The position numbers were made by a program, and so were the translations under genes. From positions 248,001-312,000 of the forward strand of contig NZ_VSFF01000015.1 in the NCBI RefSeq assembly GCF_008085905.1: a DNA stretch of 64,000 nt, in the 5' to 3' direction. This DNA comes from Actinomadura syzygii (GTDB taxonomy: Bacteria > Actinomycetota > Actinomycetes > Streptosporangiales > Streptosporangiaceae). Positions 1 to 8,432 of this stretch are shown here, in pieces (within the stretch, counting starts at the first letter, position 1; each line of letters begins with the position of its first letter). A model generated the notes under the pieces. That model was not told where the DNA came from. It ran no database searches and saw nothing but the letters and a program-made list of their open reading frames with translations.

Positions 1-1
1 C

Positions 2-709
2 GGCGCGATGCCGCCGATGGCGGCGGTCGGGCTGACGATCGTCGTGCTGTTCCTCGCGGGCGGGGCGATCGAGCGGATCGTCTTCGTCCCGCTGCGGGAC
101 CAGCCAAGACTCACGGTCGCGGTCGCGACGTTCGGGATCGCGCTGGCGATCCAGGCGGGGCTGACCGTGTGGCAGGGGTCCGACCCGCAGTCGGTGCCGT
201 CCGCGTTCGGGCACGGGTCGGTGGACGTCTTCGGCACGCCGCTGCCCGTCCTGTCGCTCTGGACGATCCTGATCACCGCGATCGTGTTCGCCGGGATGTA
301 CGCGCTGTTCCAGTTCACCCAGATCGGGCGGATGGTCCGGGCGCTCGCCGCCGACCGCGAGGTCGCCGTCCTGTACGGGGTCCCGGCGAGCGGGCTGAAC
401 TTCCTCACGTTCGGGCTGTCCGGCGCGCTCGCCGCGCTGGGCGGGGTGCTGCTCGGCCCGTCGATCGCGATCAGCCCGATGATGGGCTTCAGCATCGTGC
501 TGTTCGTCTTCGCGGCCGTCACCATCGGCGGCTTCGACAGCATGGGCGGGGTGGCCGCGTCGGCCGTGGTGCTCGGGGTGGCGCAGCAGCTGCTCACCGG
601 CTACGTCTCCAGCGCGTACACGAACGCCTACCCGTTCCTCGTCATGCTCGCCCTGCTGCTGGTCAGGCCCACGGGGCTGGCCCGCCCGATCGCCGCCGAG
701 CGGTTCTGA
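2..709 (+). CDS. Branched-chain amino acid-type ABC transporter permease (LivH-like), 5' truncated by window edge
   Basis: This is an inner-membrane permease of the HAAT (hydrophobic amino acid/amide) ABC uptake family. The frame is open to the window edge, and the 233 residues from the first ATG (position 8) are short of the roughly 290 usual for LivH, so the N terminus lies outside. Several hydrophobic segments surround the cytoplasmic loop FTQIGRMVRALAADREVA, which matches the conserved LivH/LivM coupling loop that contacts the ATPase. It is followed 25 bp later by the LivM-like permease and the two ATPases, so the four form one operon. The solute-binding protein is probably just upstream, out of view. 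The substrate is unknown: HAAT systems also carry urea, short amides and aromatic acids, and the catabolic genes downstream favour an organic acid. Confidence 0.9.
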   Translation, partial: GAMPPMAAVGLTIVVLFLAGGAIERIVFVPLRDQPRLTVAVATFGIALAIQAGLTVWQGSDPQSVPSAFGHGSVDVFGTPLPVLSLWTILITAIVFAGMYALFQFTQIGRMVRALAADREVAVLYGVPASGLNFLTFGLSGALAALGGVLLGPSIAISPMMGFSIVLFVFAAVTIGGFDSMGGVAASAVVLGVAQQLLTGYVSSAYTNAYPFLVMLALLLVRPTGLARPIAAERF

Positions 710-734
710 CCGGACGAATGGAAGGGGAATCGCG

Positions 735-1742
735 ATGACGTCGACACGTGCCTCGACGGGCACACGCGCGAACACGGCGCTCGGCTCCGGGCTGGTCTGC
801 TACCTGGTCGTCGGCTACGTGATCGCCGCGGGCGGCGACGGCTACCTGCTGACGGTGGCCTCGCTCGCGGCGGTGAACGTCGTGCTGGCGGTCGGGTTCA
901 GCATCGTCTACGCGCAGAGCGGGCAGTTCAGCTTCGCCACGGCGGGCCTCGCGGCGGCGGGCGCCTTCGGCTACGCATGGTTCGCCAAGCACATGCCCGC
1001 GGAGATCGCCCTGGTGGCGGCGGTGGCGGCGACGACCGTCCTCGGGCTGGCGATCCGGCTCGCGACGATCCGGCTCAGCCGGCTGTACTTCGCGATCGCG
1101 TCGGTCGCGGTCGGCGGGCTGATCACGATCGTGCTGGTCAACTGGGAGTCGCTGTCCGGCGGGGCGTCCGGGGTCGGCCCGGTCCCGGCCGTGACGTTCG
1201 GGATGGTGGACGGCGAGGAGCTCGCGGGCGTCTTCCTGATCGCCTGGCTGCTGTCGGCGGTGGCGGTGGCGGCGGGCTCGCTGCTGTACCGGTCCGCCTG
1301 GGCCCGCGACCTGCTCGTGGTGAAGGACCTGCGGCACATCGGGCAGAACGACGGGCTGCCGATCCGGCGGCTGGAGCTGGAGGCGTACGCCGTCCACGCG
1401 GCGTTCACCGGGCTCGCCGGGGTGATGCTGGCGAGCACCGGCACGTTCATCTCCATCGCCTCGTTCGACATCTCCATGGCGCTGCAGGTGCTGATCATGG
1501 TGGTGCTGGGCGGGTCGGGCCGGGTGCTCGGCCCGGTCATCGGCGCCGCCGTCATCACCCCGCTGCCGGAGATCCTGCACGGCGCGGGCAAATGGTCCGG
1601 GATGGTCTACGGGATCACGCTGCTGATCGTCCTCGTGGCGCTGCCGGACGGCGTGCTCGGACTCTGGGACCGGTTCCGGGCGTGGGCCCGCGCAAGGCTC
1701 GTCAGACCCGGGACGGTCCGGGTGGAAGGAGGCAGCCCGTGA
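735..1742 (+). CDS. Branched-chain amino acid-type ABC transporter permease (LivM-like)
   Basis: This is the second membrane subunit of the HAAT transporter, 335 residues, with about nine hydrophobic segments. The segment GFSIVYAQSGQFSFATAGL is the N-terminal LivM signature (usually 'GYAGQLSLGHAAF'). The coupling loop RDLLVVKDLRHIGQNDGLPI and the C-terminal glycine-rich stretch VLGGSGRVLGPVIGAAV are also typical. The ATG at 735 follows the purine-rich GGAAGGGGAA. Its stop overlaps the GTG start of the next gene (GTGA), which indicates translational coupling. The coupling loop is less conserved than in true LivM (which has S-x-D-x-A-A), a hint that the substrate is not a branched-chain amino acid. 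Confidence 0.9.
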   Translation: MTSTRASTGTRANTALGSGLVCYLVVGYVIAAGGDGYLLTVASLAAVNVVLAVGFSIVYAQSGQFSFATAGLAAAGAFGYAWFAKHMPAEIALVAAVAATTVLGLAIRLATIRLSRLYFAIASVAVGGLITIVLVNWESLSGGASGVGPVPAVTFGMVDGEELAGVFLIAWLLSAVAVAAGSLLYRSAWARDLLVVKDLRHIGQNDGLPIRRLELEAYAVHAAFTGLAGVMLASTGTFISIASFDISMALQVLIMVVLGGSGRVLGPVIGAAVITPLPEILHGAGKWSGMVYGITLLIVLVALPDGVLGLWDRFRAWARARLVRPGTVRVEGGSP

Positions 1743-2524
1743 ACGCGCCGGAGGTCGACGCGCTGGAGGTCAAGGACGTCAAGGTGCACTTCGGCGGCGT
1801 CTACGCGCTCAAGGGCGTGTCGCTGACGGTGCCGTCCGGGATGTGCGTGGGGCTCACCGGCCCCAACGGTTCGGGGAAGTCGACGCTGGTCAACGCGGTG
1901 ACCGGGGTCGTGGACGCGGCGGGCGAGGTCCGCGCGCAGGGCACCCCGCTGCAGCTCTCCAGGCCGGGCCGCGCCGCCCGGCTGGGGCTGCGCCGGACGT
2001 ACCAGACGCCGCGCGTCCACCCGAAGCTCACCGGGATCGAGAACGTCTGCACCGGGCACCGGCTGATGGCGGGGCGCAGCGCGTCCGCCGCCGTGTTCCG
2101 GCGGATGCGGGCGGGCGCCGCCGAGCGGGACCGGCGGCGCGACGCCGAAGCCGCGCTCGACCGGGTCGGCGGCTCCGCGGCCGCCGACGTCACCGGCGCG
2201 GTGATGACCTACGGGCAGCGGCGGCTGGTGGAGCTGGCGCGCGTGCTGGTCGCGGAGCCGCGGGTGCTGCTGCTGGACGAGCCGTCCGCCGGGCTGAACG
2301 ACACGGAGGTCACCGCGCTGCGGACGCTGATCGCCGACCTCGCCGCGGAGGGCGTCGGGGTACTGCTCATCGACCACCGGATCTCGCTGCTCAACGAGGT
2401 CTGCGACCGGCTGGTCGTGCTGGAGGAGGGGCTCAAGCTGCATGAGGGCGAGCCCGCTGACGTCTGGCGGCACGACCGGGTCAGGGCCGCCTACATCGGG
2501 GAGCTGGACGATGCTGGAAATTGA
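1739..2524 (+). CDS. ABC transporter ATP-binding protein (LivG-like)
   Basis: This is a cytoplasmic ATPase of the HAAT transporter, 261 residues. The Walker A motif is GPNGSGKST near residue 40. The signature region reads MTYGQRRLVELARVL, so LSGGQ is replaced by MTYGQ, as is common in LivG. Walker B with the catalytic Glu is VLLLDEPSAGLND, and the switch His lies in LLIDHRISLL. I chose the GTG at 1739 because GAAGGAGG sits 6-8 bp upstream and the start overlaps the preceding stop. A longer reading upstream in the same frame runs through livM and is a shadow. The 3' end overlaps livF by 14 bp. Confidence 0.93.
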   Translation: MNAPEVDALEVKDVKVHFGGVYALKGVSLTVPSGMCVGLTGPNGSGKSTLVNAVTGVVDAAGEVRAQGTPLQLSRPGRAARLGLRRTYQTPRVHPKLTGIENVCTGHRLMAGRSASAAVFRRMRAGAAERDRRRDAEAALDRVGGSAAADVTGAVMTYGQRRLVELARVLVAEPRVLLLDEPSAGLNDTEVTALRTLIADLAAEGVGVLLIDHRISLLNEVCDRLVVLEEGLKLHEGEPADVWRHDRVRAAYIGELDDAGN

Positions 2525-3260
2525 GCGGCTGTCGGTCCGGTACGGGCCGGTGCGGGCGGTGGAGGGGCTGAGCCTGACCGTCGCGTCGGACGCGGCCGTC
2601 GCGGTCCTCGGGCCGAACGGCGCGGGCAAGACCTCGACGCTGCGCGCGGTGTCGGGGCTCGTCGCGCACGGCGGGAGCGTCCGGCTGGACGGCGCCGAGC
2701 TGGCGCAGCGGTCGCCGCGGCGGATCGCGAAGGCGGGCGTCGTCCACGTGCCGGAGGGGCGGCGGGTGTTCGGCAGCCTCAGCGTGGAGGAGAACCTGCG
2801 GGTCGCGACCGTGGCGGGCCGGGGCCGTCCCGCGCGGTTCTCCATCGGCGACGTGTACGACCTGCTGCCCGCGCTCGCGTCGATGCGCGGGCGCGGCGCG
2901 TGGGCGCTGTCGGGCGGCGAGCAGCAGATGCTCGCGATCGGCCGCGCGCTCGTCGCCTCGCCCGGCGTCCTGCTGCTGGACGAGCCGTCCCTCGGCCTCG
3001 CCCCGTCGGTCGCCGACCGGATCTACGACACGTTCCGGCGGCTGAAGGGCGCGGTCGGGCTGCTGATCGTGGAGCAGGTCGCGTCCCGGGTGCTCGGGAT
3101 CGCGGACACGGTCGTGGTGATGCGGGAGGGACGTCCGGTGGGCAGCGGCCCGGCATCGGAGTTCACCGACCCGCACCGGCTCGCCCGGCTGATGATCGGC
3201 GTCGGCGCTGACGACGACGCCCCGGACGTGAGGGAGGGCGAGCGTGCCGCCGACGTATGA
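2511..3260 (+). CDS. ABC transporter ATP-binding protein (LivF-like)
   Basis: This is the second ATPase of the HAAT transporter, 249 residues. Walker A is GPNGAGKTS, the signature is LSGGEQQMLAIGRAL, Walker B is VLLLDEPSLGLAP and the switch His position is replaced by Q in LLIVEQVASRV, which is usual in LivF ('VEQN'). The segment VPEGRRVFGSLSVEENL is a LivF hallmark. The ATG at 2511 lies inside the 3' end of livG and the 3' end overlaps the SDR gene by 17 bp, so the transporter is physically coupled to the catabolic genes that follow. Confidence 0.93.
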   Translation: MLEIERLSVRYGPVRAVEGLSLTVASDAAVAVLGPNGAGKTSTLRAVSGLVAHGGSVRLDGAELAQRSPRRIAKAGVVHVPEGRRVFGSLSVEENLRVATVAGRGRPARFSIGDVYDLLPALASMRGRGAWALSGGEQQMLAIGRALVASPGVLLLDEPSLGLAPSVADRIYDTFRRLKGAVGLLIVEQVASRVLGIADTVVVMREGRPVGSGPASEFTDPHRLARLMIGVGADDDAPDVREGERAADV

Positions 3261-4047
3261 CGCGAAACGGCTGCTGGACGGCCGCACCGTGATCGTCTCC
3301 GGGGTCGGCCCGGGGCTCGGCCGGCGGACCGCGCTGGCGGCCGCCGCGGCGGGCGCGTGGGTGGTGCTCGGCGGGCGCTCGGCGGAGGCGGTCGGCAAGG
3401 TCGCCGCCGAGGTCGCCGCGACCGGGGCGCGGACGGCGCGGCTGCTCTGCGACGTCACCTCGGACGCCGACTGCCGCGCCCTGGTCGCGCTCGCCCAGCG
3501 CGAGTTCGGCGGGGTGGACTGCGTGGTGAACAACGCGTTCGCGTCCGCGCCGCACGGGACGACGCTGGAGAACGCCGACGTCGACCGGTGGCGGGAGACG
3601 ATGGACGTCACCCTCTTCGGGTCGCTGCGGATGACCAAGGCGGCGCTGCCCGAGCTGCGGCGCAGCCGGGGCTCGGTGGTGTTCGTCGGCTCGCAGAGCA
3701 TGCGGCGGATCAAGGCGGGCCGCGGCCCGTACGCCACGGCGAAGTCGGCGCTGGTGACGGCCGCGCAGGTGCTGGCACGCGAGGTCGGGCCGGACGGGAT
3801 CCGGGTCAACACGATCGTCCCCGGCCGGATGTGGGGCCCGTCGCTGCGCACCTACATCGACCGGCTCGCCGCCGAGCGCGGCACGAGCGCCGAGACCGAG
3901 ACGCGCAGCATGGTGGGCGACAACGCGCTGCCCCGGCTGACCAGCGACGAGGAGTGCGCCCGGGTGATCGTCTTCCTGGCGTCCGACCTGTCGTACGGGA
4001 TGACCGGCCAGACCGTCGACGTGAACGCGGGCGAGACGTTCCACTGA
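3244..4047 (+). CDS. Short-chain dehydrogenase/reductase (SDR)
   Basis: This is a 267-residue classical SDR oxidoreductase, expected to oxidise or reduce an alcohol/ketone with NAD(P). The cofactor loop appears as SGVGPGLGRRTA, the structural motif as VNNAFAS in place of NNAG, and the catalytic pair as YATAK (Y-x3-K) preceded by the catalytic Ser in VGSQS. The C terminus VNAGETFH resembles the 'DGG' end of the family. The GTG start at 3244 has GAGGGAGGG upstream and overlaps livF. Position in the operon suggests it acts on the imported compound or its first product. The exact substrate cannot be read from the sequence. Confidence 0.9.
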   Translation: MPPTYDAKRLLDGRTVIVSGVGPGLGRRTALAAAAAGAWVVLGGRSAEAVGKVAAEVAATGARTARLLCDVTSDADCRALVALAQREFGGVDCVVNNAFASAPHGTTLENADVDRWRETMDVTLFGSLRMTKAALPELRRSRGSVVFVGSQSMRRIKAGRGPYATAKSALVTAAQVLAREVGPDGIRVNTIVPGRMWGPSLRTYIDRLAAERGTSAETETRSMVGDNALPRLTSDEECARVIVFLASDLSYGMTGQTVDVNAGETFH

Positions 4048-4060
4048 GGAGGCGACCGGA

Positions 4061-5149
4061 ATGGACGGCGCGCGGTACATCGTGCAGACCGGGCCCGAGG
4101 CGTACGAGCTGCAGGAGCGCCCGCTGCCGAGGATCGGCGCGGACGACGCGCTGCTCGCGGTGGAGGCGTGCGGGGTCTGCGGCACCGACATCGAGGTGTT
4201 CGAGGGGCGGTCCGCCGCGCGGCTCCCGCTGGTGCCCGGCCACGAGCCGGTCGGCCGCGTCGTCGCGATCGGCGCGGCGGCGCGGGCGCGGTGGCGGCTG
4301 TCGGAGGGCGACCGGGTGGCGGTGCATTCCACCCTGACCTGCGGACGCTGCCGGACGTGCCGCGCCGGGCTGCGCGGCTGCACCGCGCCGGAGTTCGCCG
4401 ACAGCACCATCTACGGGTTCCGGAGTCCGGACGTCGGGCCCGGCCTGTGGGGCGGGTTCGCCACGCACCTCTACCTTGCGCCGGAGGCGATCCTCGTCCC
4501 GGTGTCCGGGTCGGTGAGCGTGGCGGCGGCGTCGCTGTTCAACGTGCTGGCCAACGGCGTCGACTGGGCGCTCGACCTCGGCGGCGCGCGATACGGGACG
4601 TCCGTCGCGATCCTCGGTCCGGGGCCGCGCGGGCTCGCGTCGGTGATCGCGGCGAGCGCGGCGGGCGCCGGGCCGATCGCGGTGACGGGGCTGGCCGCCG
4701 ATCGCGAGCGGCTCGACCTGGCGCTTGAGCTGGGCGCCGACCACGCGATCGACGTGACGGGCGAGTCCGCGGCCGAGGCCGTCCCGCGCGTCCTCGGGGA
4801 GGCGCCGGACATCGTCATCGACACCACGCCTGGCTCGCTCGCGTCCGTCACCGACGCGGTTCGCATGGCGGGACGCAAGGGCACCGTCGTCCTTGCCGGG
4901 CTGAAAGGCCCGGACGGCCTCGCGCCGTTCCCCGTCGACCTCGCCTGCTCCAAGAGCCTGACGGTGAAGGGCGCGGTGTCGCGGTCGCTGCGCTCGATGG
5001 AGCAGGCGGTCGCGCTGATCGAGTCCGGACGGTGGCCGCTGGAGAAGTTCGCGAGCCACGCCTACCCGCTGGAGCGCGCGGAGGACGCCCTCCGCGCCCT
5101 GATGTCGGACGACAAGCCCGTCCACGCGAGAATCGAGCCTTCACAATGA
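4061..5149 (+). CDS. Zinc-dependent alcohol dehydrogenase, MDR family
   Basis: This is a 362-residue medium-chain dehydrogenase. Catalytic zinc ligands are visible as CGVCGTD and GHEPVGRV. The structural zinc site has four cysteines, CGRCRTCRAGLRGC, and the NAD-binding fold has GPGPRGLAS. The family oxidises secondary alcohols or polyols (threonine or sorbitol dehydrogenase-like). It follows the SDR by 13 bp with GAGGAGGCGACC ahead of the ATG, so it belongs to the same operon. The substrate is not determinable. Confidence 0.9.
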   Translation: MDGARYIVQTGPEAYELQERPLPRIGADDALLAVEACGVCGTDIEVFEGRSAARLPLVPGHEPVGRVVAIGAAARARWRLSEGDRVAVHSTLTCGRCRTCRAGLRGCTAPEFADSTIYGFRSPDVGPGLWGGFATHLYLAPEAILVPVSGSVSVAAASLFNVLANGVDWALDLGGARYGTSVAILGPGPRGLASVIAASAAGAGPIAVTGLAADRERLDLALELGADHAIDVTGESAAEAVPRVLGEAPDIVIDTTPGSLASVTDAVRMAGRKGTVVLAGLKGPDGLAPFPVDLACSKSLTVKGAVSRSLRSMEQAVALIESGRWPLEKFASHAYPLERAEDALRALMSDDKPVHARIEPSQ

Positions 5150-5167
5150 GCGAAGCGAACCGGGGGG

Positions 5168-5189
5168 TGTGGGGGGTCGTCCCCCCACA
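5168..5189 (+). repeat. Perfect G/C hairpin directly upstream of the SMP-30 gene ribosome binding site
   Basis: TGTGGGGGG (5168-5176) pairs with CCCCCCACA (5181-5189) across the four-base loop TCGT, giving a 9-bp perfect stem. The last bases run into the Shine-Dalgarno AGGAG of the next gene. A near-copy occurs at 7343-7359. No U-tract follows it, so a simple intrinsic terminator is not certain. It could be a dispersed palindromic element or a stem that limits read-through or initiation. Confidence 0.6.
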
Positions 5190-5199
5190 GGAGACACGC

Positions 5200-6147
5200 A
5201 TGAGCCTTCATCCGGTAGTGGAAACGCGCTCGCACGAAGTCACGGTCCGGCGGCTGACGGACGTGACCGTCCTCGCCGAGGGGCTGGAGTTCCCCGAGGG
5301 GCCGGTGGCGCTCGGCGACGGGAGCGTGCTCGTCACCGAGATCGCGGGCGGGCGGCTGACCCTCGTCCGCCCGGACGGGACCAAGGACGTCGCCGCGGTC
5401 ACCGGCGGCGGTCCCAACGGCGCGGCGATCGGCCCGGACGGCCTCGTCTACGTCTGCAACAACGGCGGGAAATGGCCGGACGTCTGGCAGGGCGGCCGGA
5501 TGGAGCGCGTCGACCTCGACAAGGGCACCACCGAGATCCTGTTCACCCAGTGCGACGGGCGTCCGCTGTCCGGCCCGAACGACATCGTGTTCGACGCGGA
5601 GGGCGGCTACTGGTTCACCGACACCGGCAAGATCCAGGGCCGCCGCCGCGACCTCGGCTCGCTGTTCTACGTGACGCCGGACGGCGAGATCCGCGAGGCG
5701 GTCCATCCGGCGGAGACGCCCAACGGCGTCGGGCTGTCGCCGGGCGACGGGCGGCTGTACTACGCCGAGACCGCGACGGCCCGGCTGATCGGCCGCGACG
5801 TCACAGCGCCCGGCAGGCTGGACGACGCGCCGCCGCGCGACCCGTCCACCCTCACGGGCCAGCTTCCCGAACTCGCCTACTTCGACTCGCTGGCGCTGGA
5901 CGCGGCGGGCAACGTCTGCGTCGGCACCCTGATCCAGGGCGGCGTCACCGTGATCTCCCCGGACGGCGCGCGGATCACGAAGTACCTGCTCCCGGACGAG
6001 CTGGCCGACCGGATGGTCACCAACATCTGCTTCGGCGGGCCCGACATGTCGACCGCGTACCTGACGCTGGCCGAGCACGGGCGGCTCGTCTCGTGCCCGT
6101 GGCCGGAGCCGGGCCTGCCGCTGCACTTCCAGCAGGGCGTGCGATGA
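5200..6147 (+). CDS. SMP-30/gluconolactonase/LRE family protein
   Basis: This is a 315-residue six-bladed beta-propeller lactonase. The N-terminal metal ligand Glu lies in LEFPEGPVAL. The blade motifs GPNDIVFDAEGGYWFTDTG and TPNGVGLSPGDGRLYYAET carry the Asn metal ligands, and a later blade LDAAGNVCVGTL follows. Family members hydrolyse sugar or organic-acid lactones. I chose the ATG at 5200 because ACAGGAGA lies just upstream. Longer readings start inside the hairpin or the previous gene and encode low-complexity residues. The stop overlaps the next ATG (ATGA). Confidence 0.88.
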   Translation: MSLHPVVETRSHEVTVRRLTDVTVLAEGLEFPEGPVALGDGSVLVTEIAGGRLTLVRPDGTKDVAAVTGGGPNGAAIGPDGLVYVCNNGGKWPDVWQGGRMERVDLDKGTTEILFTQCDGRPLSGPNDIVFDAEGGYWFTDTGKIQGRRRDLGSLFYVTPDGEIREAVHPAETPNGVGLSPGDGRLYYAETATARLIGRDVTAPGRLDDAPPRDPSTLTGQLPELAYFDSLALDAAGNVCVGTLIQGGVTVISPDGARITKYLLPDELADRMVTNICFGGPDMSTAYLTLAEHGRLVSCPWPEPGLPLHFQQGVR

Positions 6148-7322
6148 GCGGGACCGTGCGGGTGACGCCGTTCACGATCGACGTCCCGCAGGCCGTGCTG
6201 GACGACCTGCGCCGCCGCCTCGACCGCGCCCGCCCGGCGGACGAGGTCGCGGACGCGGGCTGGGACTACGGGACGAGCGGCCGCTACCTCTCCGAACTCG
6301 TCGACCACTGGCGCACGCGCTTCGACTGGCGGGCGGCCGAGGAACGCCTGAACGCGCGCGCCAACGTCCGCGCCGACGTGGACGGCCTCGGCGTCCACGT
6401 CGTCGCCGAGCGCGGGACGGGCCCGGACCCGCTCCCGATCGTCCTGATCCACGGCTGGCCGAGCGGCTACCTGGAGATGACCCGGCTGATCCCGCTGCTC
6501 GCGGACCCGGCCGCGCACGGCGCGGACCCGGCGGACGCGTTCGACGTCGTCGTCCCGTCGCTGCCCGGCTTCGGCTTCTCCGACCCGCCCGCCGAACGCG
6601 GCTTCGGGTACGCGCGGATGGCGGAGACCCTGTCCCGCGTGGTCGCGGACGGCCTCGGCCACCGGCGCTACGGCCTGCACGTCACGGGGCTCGGCGCGTA
6701 CGTCGGCGGGCGGATGGCGTTCGCCGACCCCGGGGCCGTGGTCGGCCTGCACACGCACGACCCGGTGCTGCTGCCGCCCGTGTCGTTCGACCCGCCGTTC
6801 CGCCCGGCGTCGGCGGCCGAGGCGCGGTTCCTCGAACGGTCGCGGGCGTGGGGCGCGGCGGAGGGCGCGTACGGCGTCCTGCACCGGACGAAGCCGTCCA
6901 GCCTGGCGCACGCGCTGAACGACTCGCCGATGGGCCTGCTCTCCTGGCTCCTCGACAAGCACCGCACGTGGAGCGACTGCGACGGCGCCCTCGAACGCCG
7001 GTACGCCAAGGACGACCTGCTCACCAGCGCGACCCTGTACTGGGCGACCGGCAGCATCGGCTCGTCCGTCCGGGTGTACTACGAGCGGGTGCACGCCGAC
7101 CCGCCGATCGCGCCGGGCAGCCGCCTGCCGGTGCCGACGGGCGTCGCGATGCCGCCGGAGCTTCCGGGCAGCCCGCCGCGCCAGGCGCCCCGCGAGATGG
7201 TCGAGCGGACGCACGACGTCCGGCACTGGGCCGAACTCCCGGCGGGCGGGCACTTCGCGTCATGGGAGGAGCCGGAGGCGGTCGCCGCCAGCATCCGCGC
7301 GTTCTTCCGCCCGCTGCGCTGA
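6144..7322 (+). CDS. Epoxide hydrolase-like alpha/beta-hydrolase (EHN domain) lacking the nucleophile Asp
   Basis: The protein has 392 residues. Residues 1-110 are the EHN N-terminal domain (VTPFTIDVPQAVLDDLRRRL), followed by an alpha/beta-hydrolase fold with HGWPSGYLEM as the oxyanion region, PSLPGFGFSDPP and the C-terminal His in GGHFASWEEPEAV. The nucleophile elbow, normally YGAHGGDLGAG-like, reads YGLHVTGLGAYVGG, so the expected Asp is Gly at residue 182. I checked the codons (GTC ACG GGG CTC GGC). The fold is clear but epoxide hydrolysis by the usual Asp-ester route seems impossible. It may be inactive, use another residue, or act on a different bond. It ends the plus-strand operon. Confidence 0.82.
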   Translation: MSGTVRVTPFTIDVPQAVLDDLRRRLDRARPADEVADAGWDYGTSGRYLSELVDHWRTRFDWRAAEERLNARANVRADVDGLGVHVVAERGTGPDPLPIVLIHGWPSGYLEMTRLIPLLADPAAHGADPADAFDVVVPSLPGFGFSDPPAERGFGYARMAETLSRVVADGLGHRRYGLHVTGLGAYVGGRMAFADPGAVVGLHTHDPVLLPPVSFDPPFRPASAAEARFLERSRAWGAAEGAYGVLHRTKPSSLAHALNDSPMGLLSWLLDKHRTWSDCDGALERRYAKDDLLTSATLYWATGSIGSSVRVYYERVHADPPIAPGSRLPVPTGVAMPPELPGSPPRQAPREMVERTHDVRHWAELPAGGHFASWEEPEAVAASIRAFFRPLR

Positions 7323-7342
7323 CCCTGCCGGTTTCGGGGGTA

Positions 7343-7359
7343 TGGGGGGCGTCCCCCCA
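7343..7359. terminator. Hairpin between convergent genes, near-copy of the 5168 element
   Basis: TGGGGGG and CCCCCCA form a 7-bp stem around the loop CGT, in the 54-bp gap between convergent genes ending at 7322 (plus) and 7377 (minus). The position fits a bidirectional terminator. The flanks (CGTCCCCCCACA) match the element at 5168-5189, so it may instead be a copy of a dispersed palindrome. Confidence 0.55.
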
Positions 7360-7376
7360 CACGGAACCCGCCCGGT

Positions 7377-8432
7377 TCAGCGGAGCCGGGCGTCGATCTC
7401 CACGCCGAGCCGGGCGGCGAGCGCGGCGAGGTCGGCGCGGACCGGGTCCGCGAGCGGAACCCCGTGCTCCCGGCGCTCCCGCTCGCGCTCGGTCTCCTTC
7501 TCGCCCGGCAGCCACACGCGGTCCACGCCGGGACGGCGCGGCGCGGTGCGGATCTCCGCGCCGATCCGGTCGACGCGGCGCGCGTACGCGGCGGGGTCGG
7601 TGAACGCGCCGACGTCGATCGCGCCCAGCAGCGCGGTGTTGCCGCCCGGCTCGTGCGGGCGGTGGCCGGTCAGCTCGGCGTCCGACAGCCACCCGGCGAG
7701 GACGCCGGTCAGCAGCGTGACGCAGAGCGCGAGGCCGTACCCCTTGTACCCGGCGACGGGCAGCAGCGTCCCGCCTTCGAGGACCGCCGCCGGGTCGGTG
7801 GTCGGACGCCCGTCGCCGTCGAGGAACGCGTCCGCGGGGAGCGGCTCGCCGCGCTGCGCGGCGACGAGGACGCGCCCCCACGTCGACACGCTCATCGCCG
7901 AGTCGTACACCACGGGCGGGTCGCCGGGGAACGCGAAGGACAGCGGGTTGTTGCCGACCATCGGCACCGCCGCCCCGGTCGGCGCGATCAGCGCGAGGAC
8001 GTTGGTCGCGGAGAAGCCGATCATGCCCTGCTCGGCGGCCGTCAGGCTGTAGTCGGCGGCGGCCCCGAAATGGTTGATGTTGCGGACGACGACCAGGCCC
8101 ACGCCGGACGCCGCCGCCTTCCCCATCGCCAGTTCCATCGCGGCGGACGCGGCGACCGCGCCGAGCCCGTTGCCGCCGTCGAGCAGCGCCGTCGCCGGAA
8201 GGTCCCGGACGACCGCGATCTCCGGGTCGGCGGCGATCCCGCCCGCCTCGATCCGCTCCACGTACGGGCGGAGCCGGATGAGCCCGTGCGTCTCGACGCC
8301 GCGCAGGTCGGCGCTGACGAGGTTGCGCGCCACCCGCGCCGCGCCCGCGGCCGGAACCCCGACGCTCTCCAGGATCCGCGCGGCGGCGTCGGCCAGCACC
8401 TCGGCCGGAAGCGTGTTGGAAGCGATCGTCAT
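7377..8432 (-). CDS. Ldh family (malate/L-lactate/sulfolactate dehydrogenase type) oxidoreductase
   Basis: This is a 351-residue NAD(P)-dependent 2-hydroxyacid dehydrogenase of the Ldh2 family, which is unrelated to Rossmann-fold malate dehydrogenase. Typical features are DLRGVETHGLIRLRPYVERI with the catalytic His, NINHFGAAADYSL, GFSATNVLALIAPTGA, and VAGYKGYGLAL near residue 225. The ATG at 8432 overlaps the stop of the upstream FAH-family gene by 4 bp, so the two are translationally coupled. Substrates in the family include malate, L-sulfolactate, ureidoglycolate and delta-1-piperideine-2-carboxylate, and sequence alone does not separate them. Confidence 0.88.
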   Translation of the reverse strand: MTIASNTLPAEVLADAAARILESVGVPAAGAARVARNLVSADLRGVETHGLIRLRPYVERIEAGGIAADPEIAVVRDLPATALLDGGNGLGAVAASAAMELAMGKAAASGVGLVVVRNINHFGAAADYSLTAAEQGMIGFSATNVLALIAPTGAAVPMVGNNPLSFAFPGDPPVVYDSAMSVSTWGRVLVAAQRGEPLPADAFLDGDGRPTTDPAAVLEGGTLLPVAGYKGYGLALCVTLLTGVLAGWLSDAELTGHRPHEPGGNTALLGAIDVGAFTDPAAYARRVDRIGAEIRTAPRRPGVDRVWLPGEKETERERERREHGVPLADPVRADLAALAARLGVEIDARLR

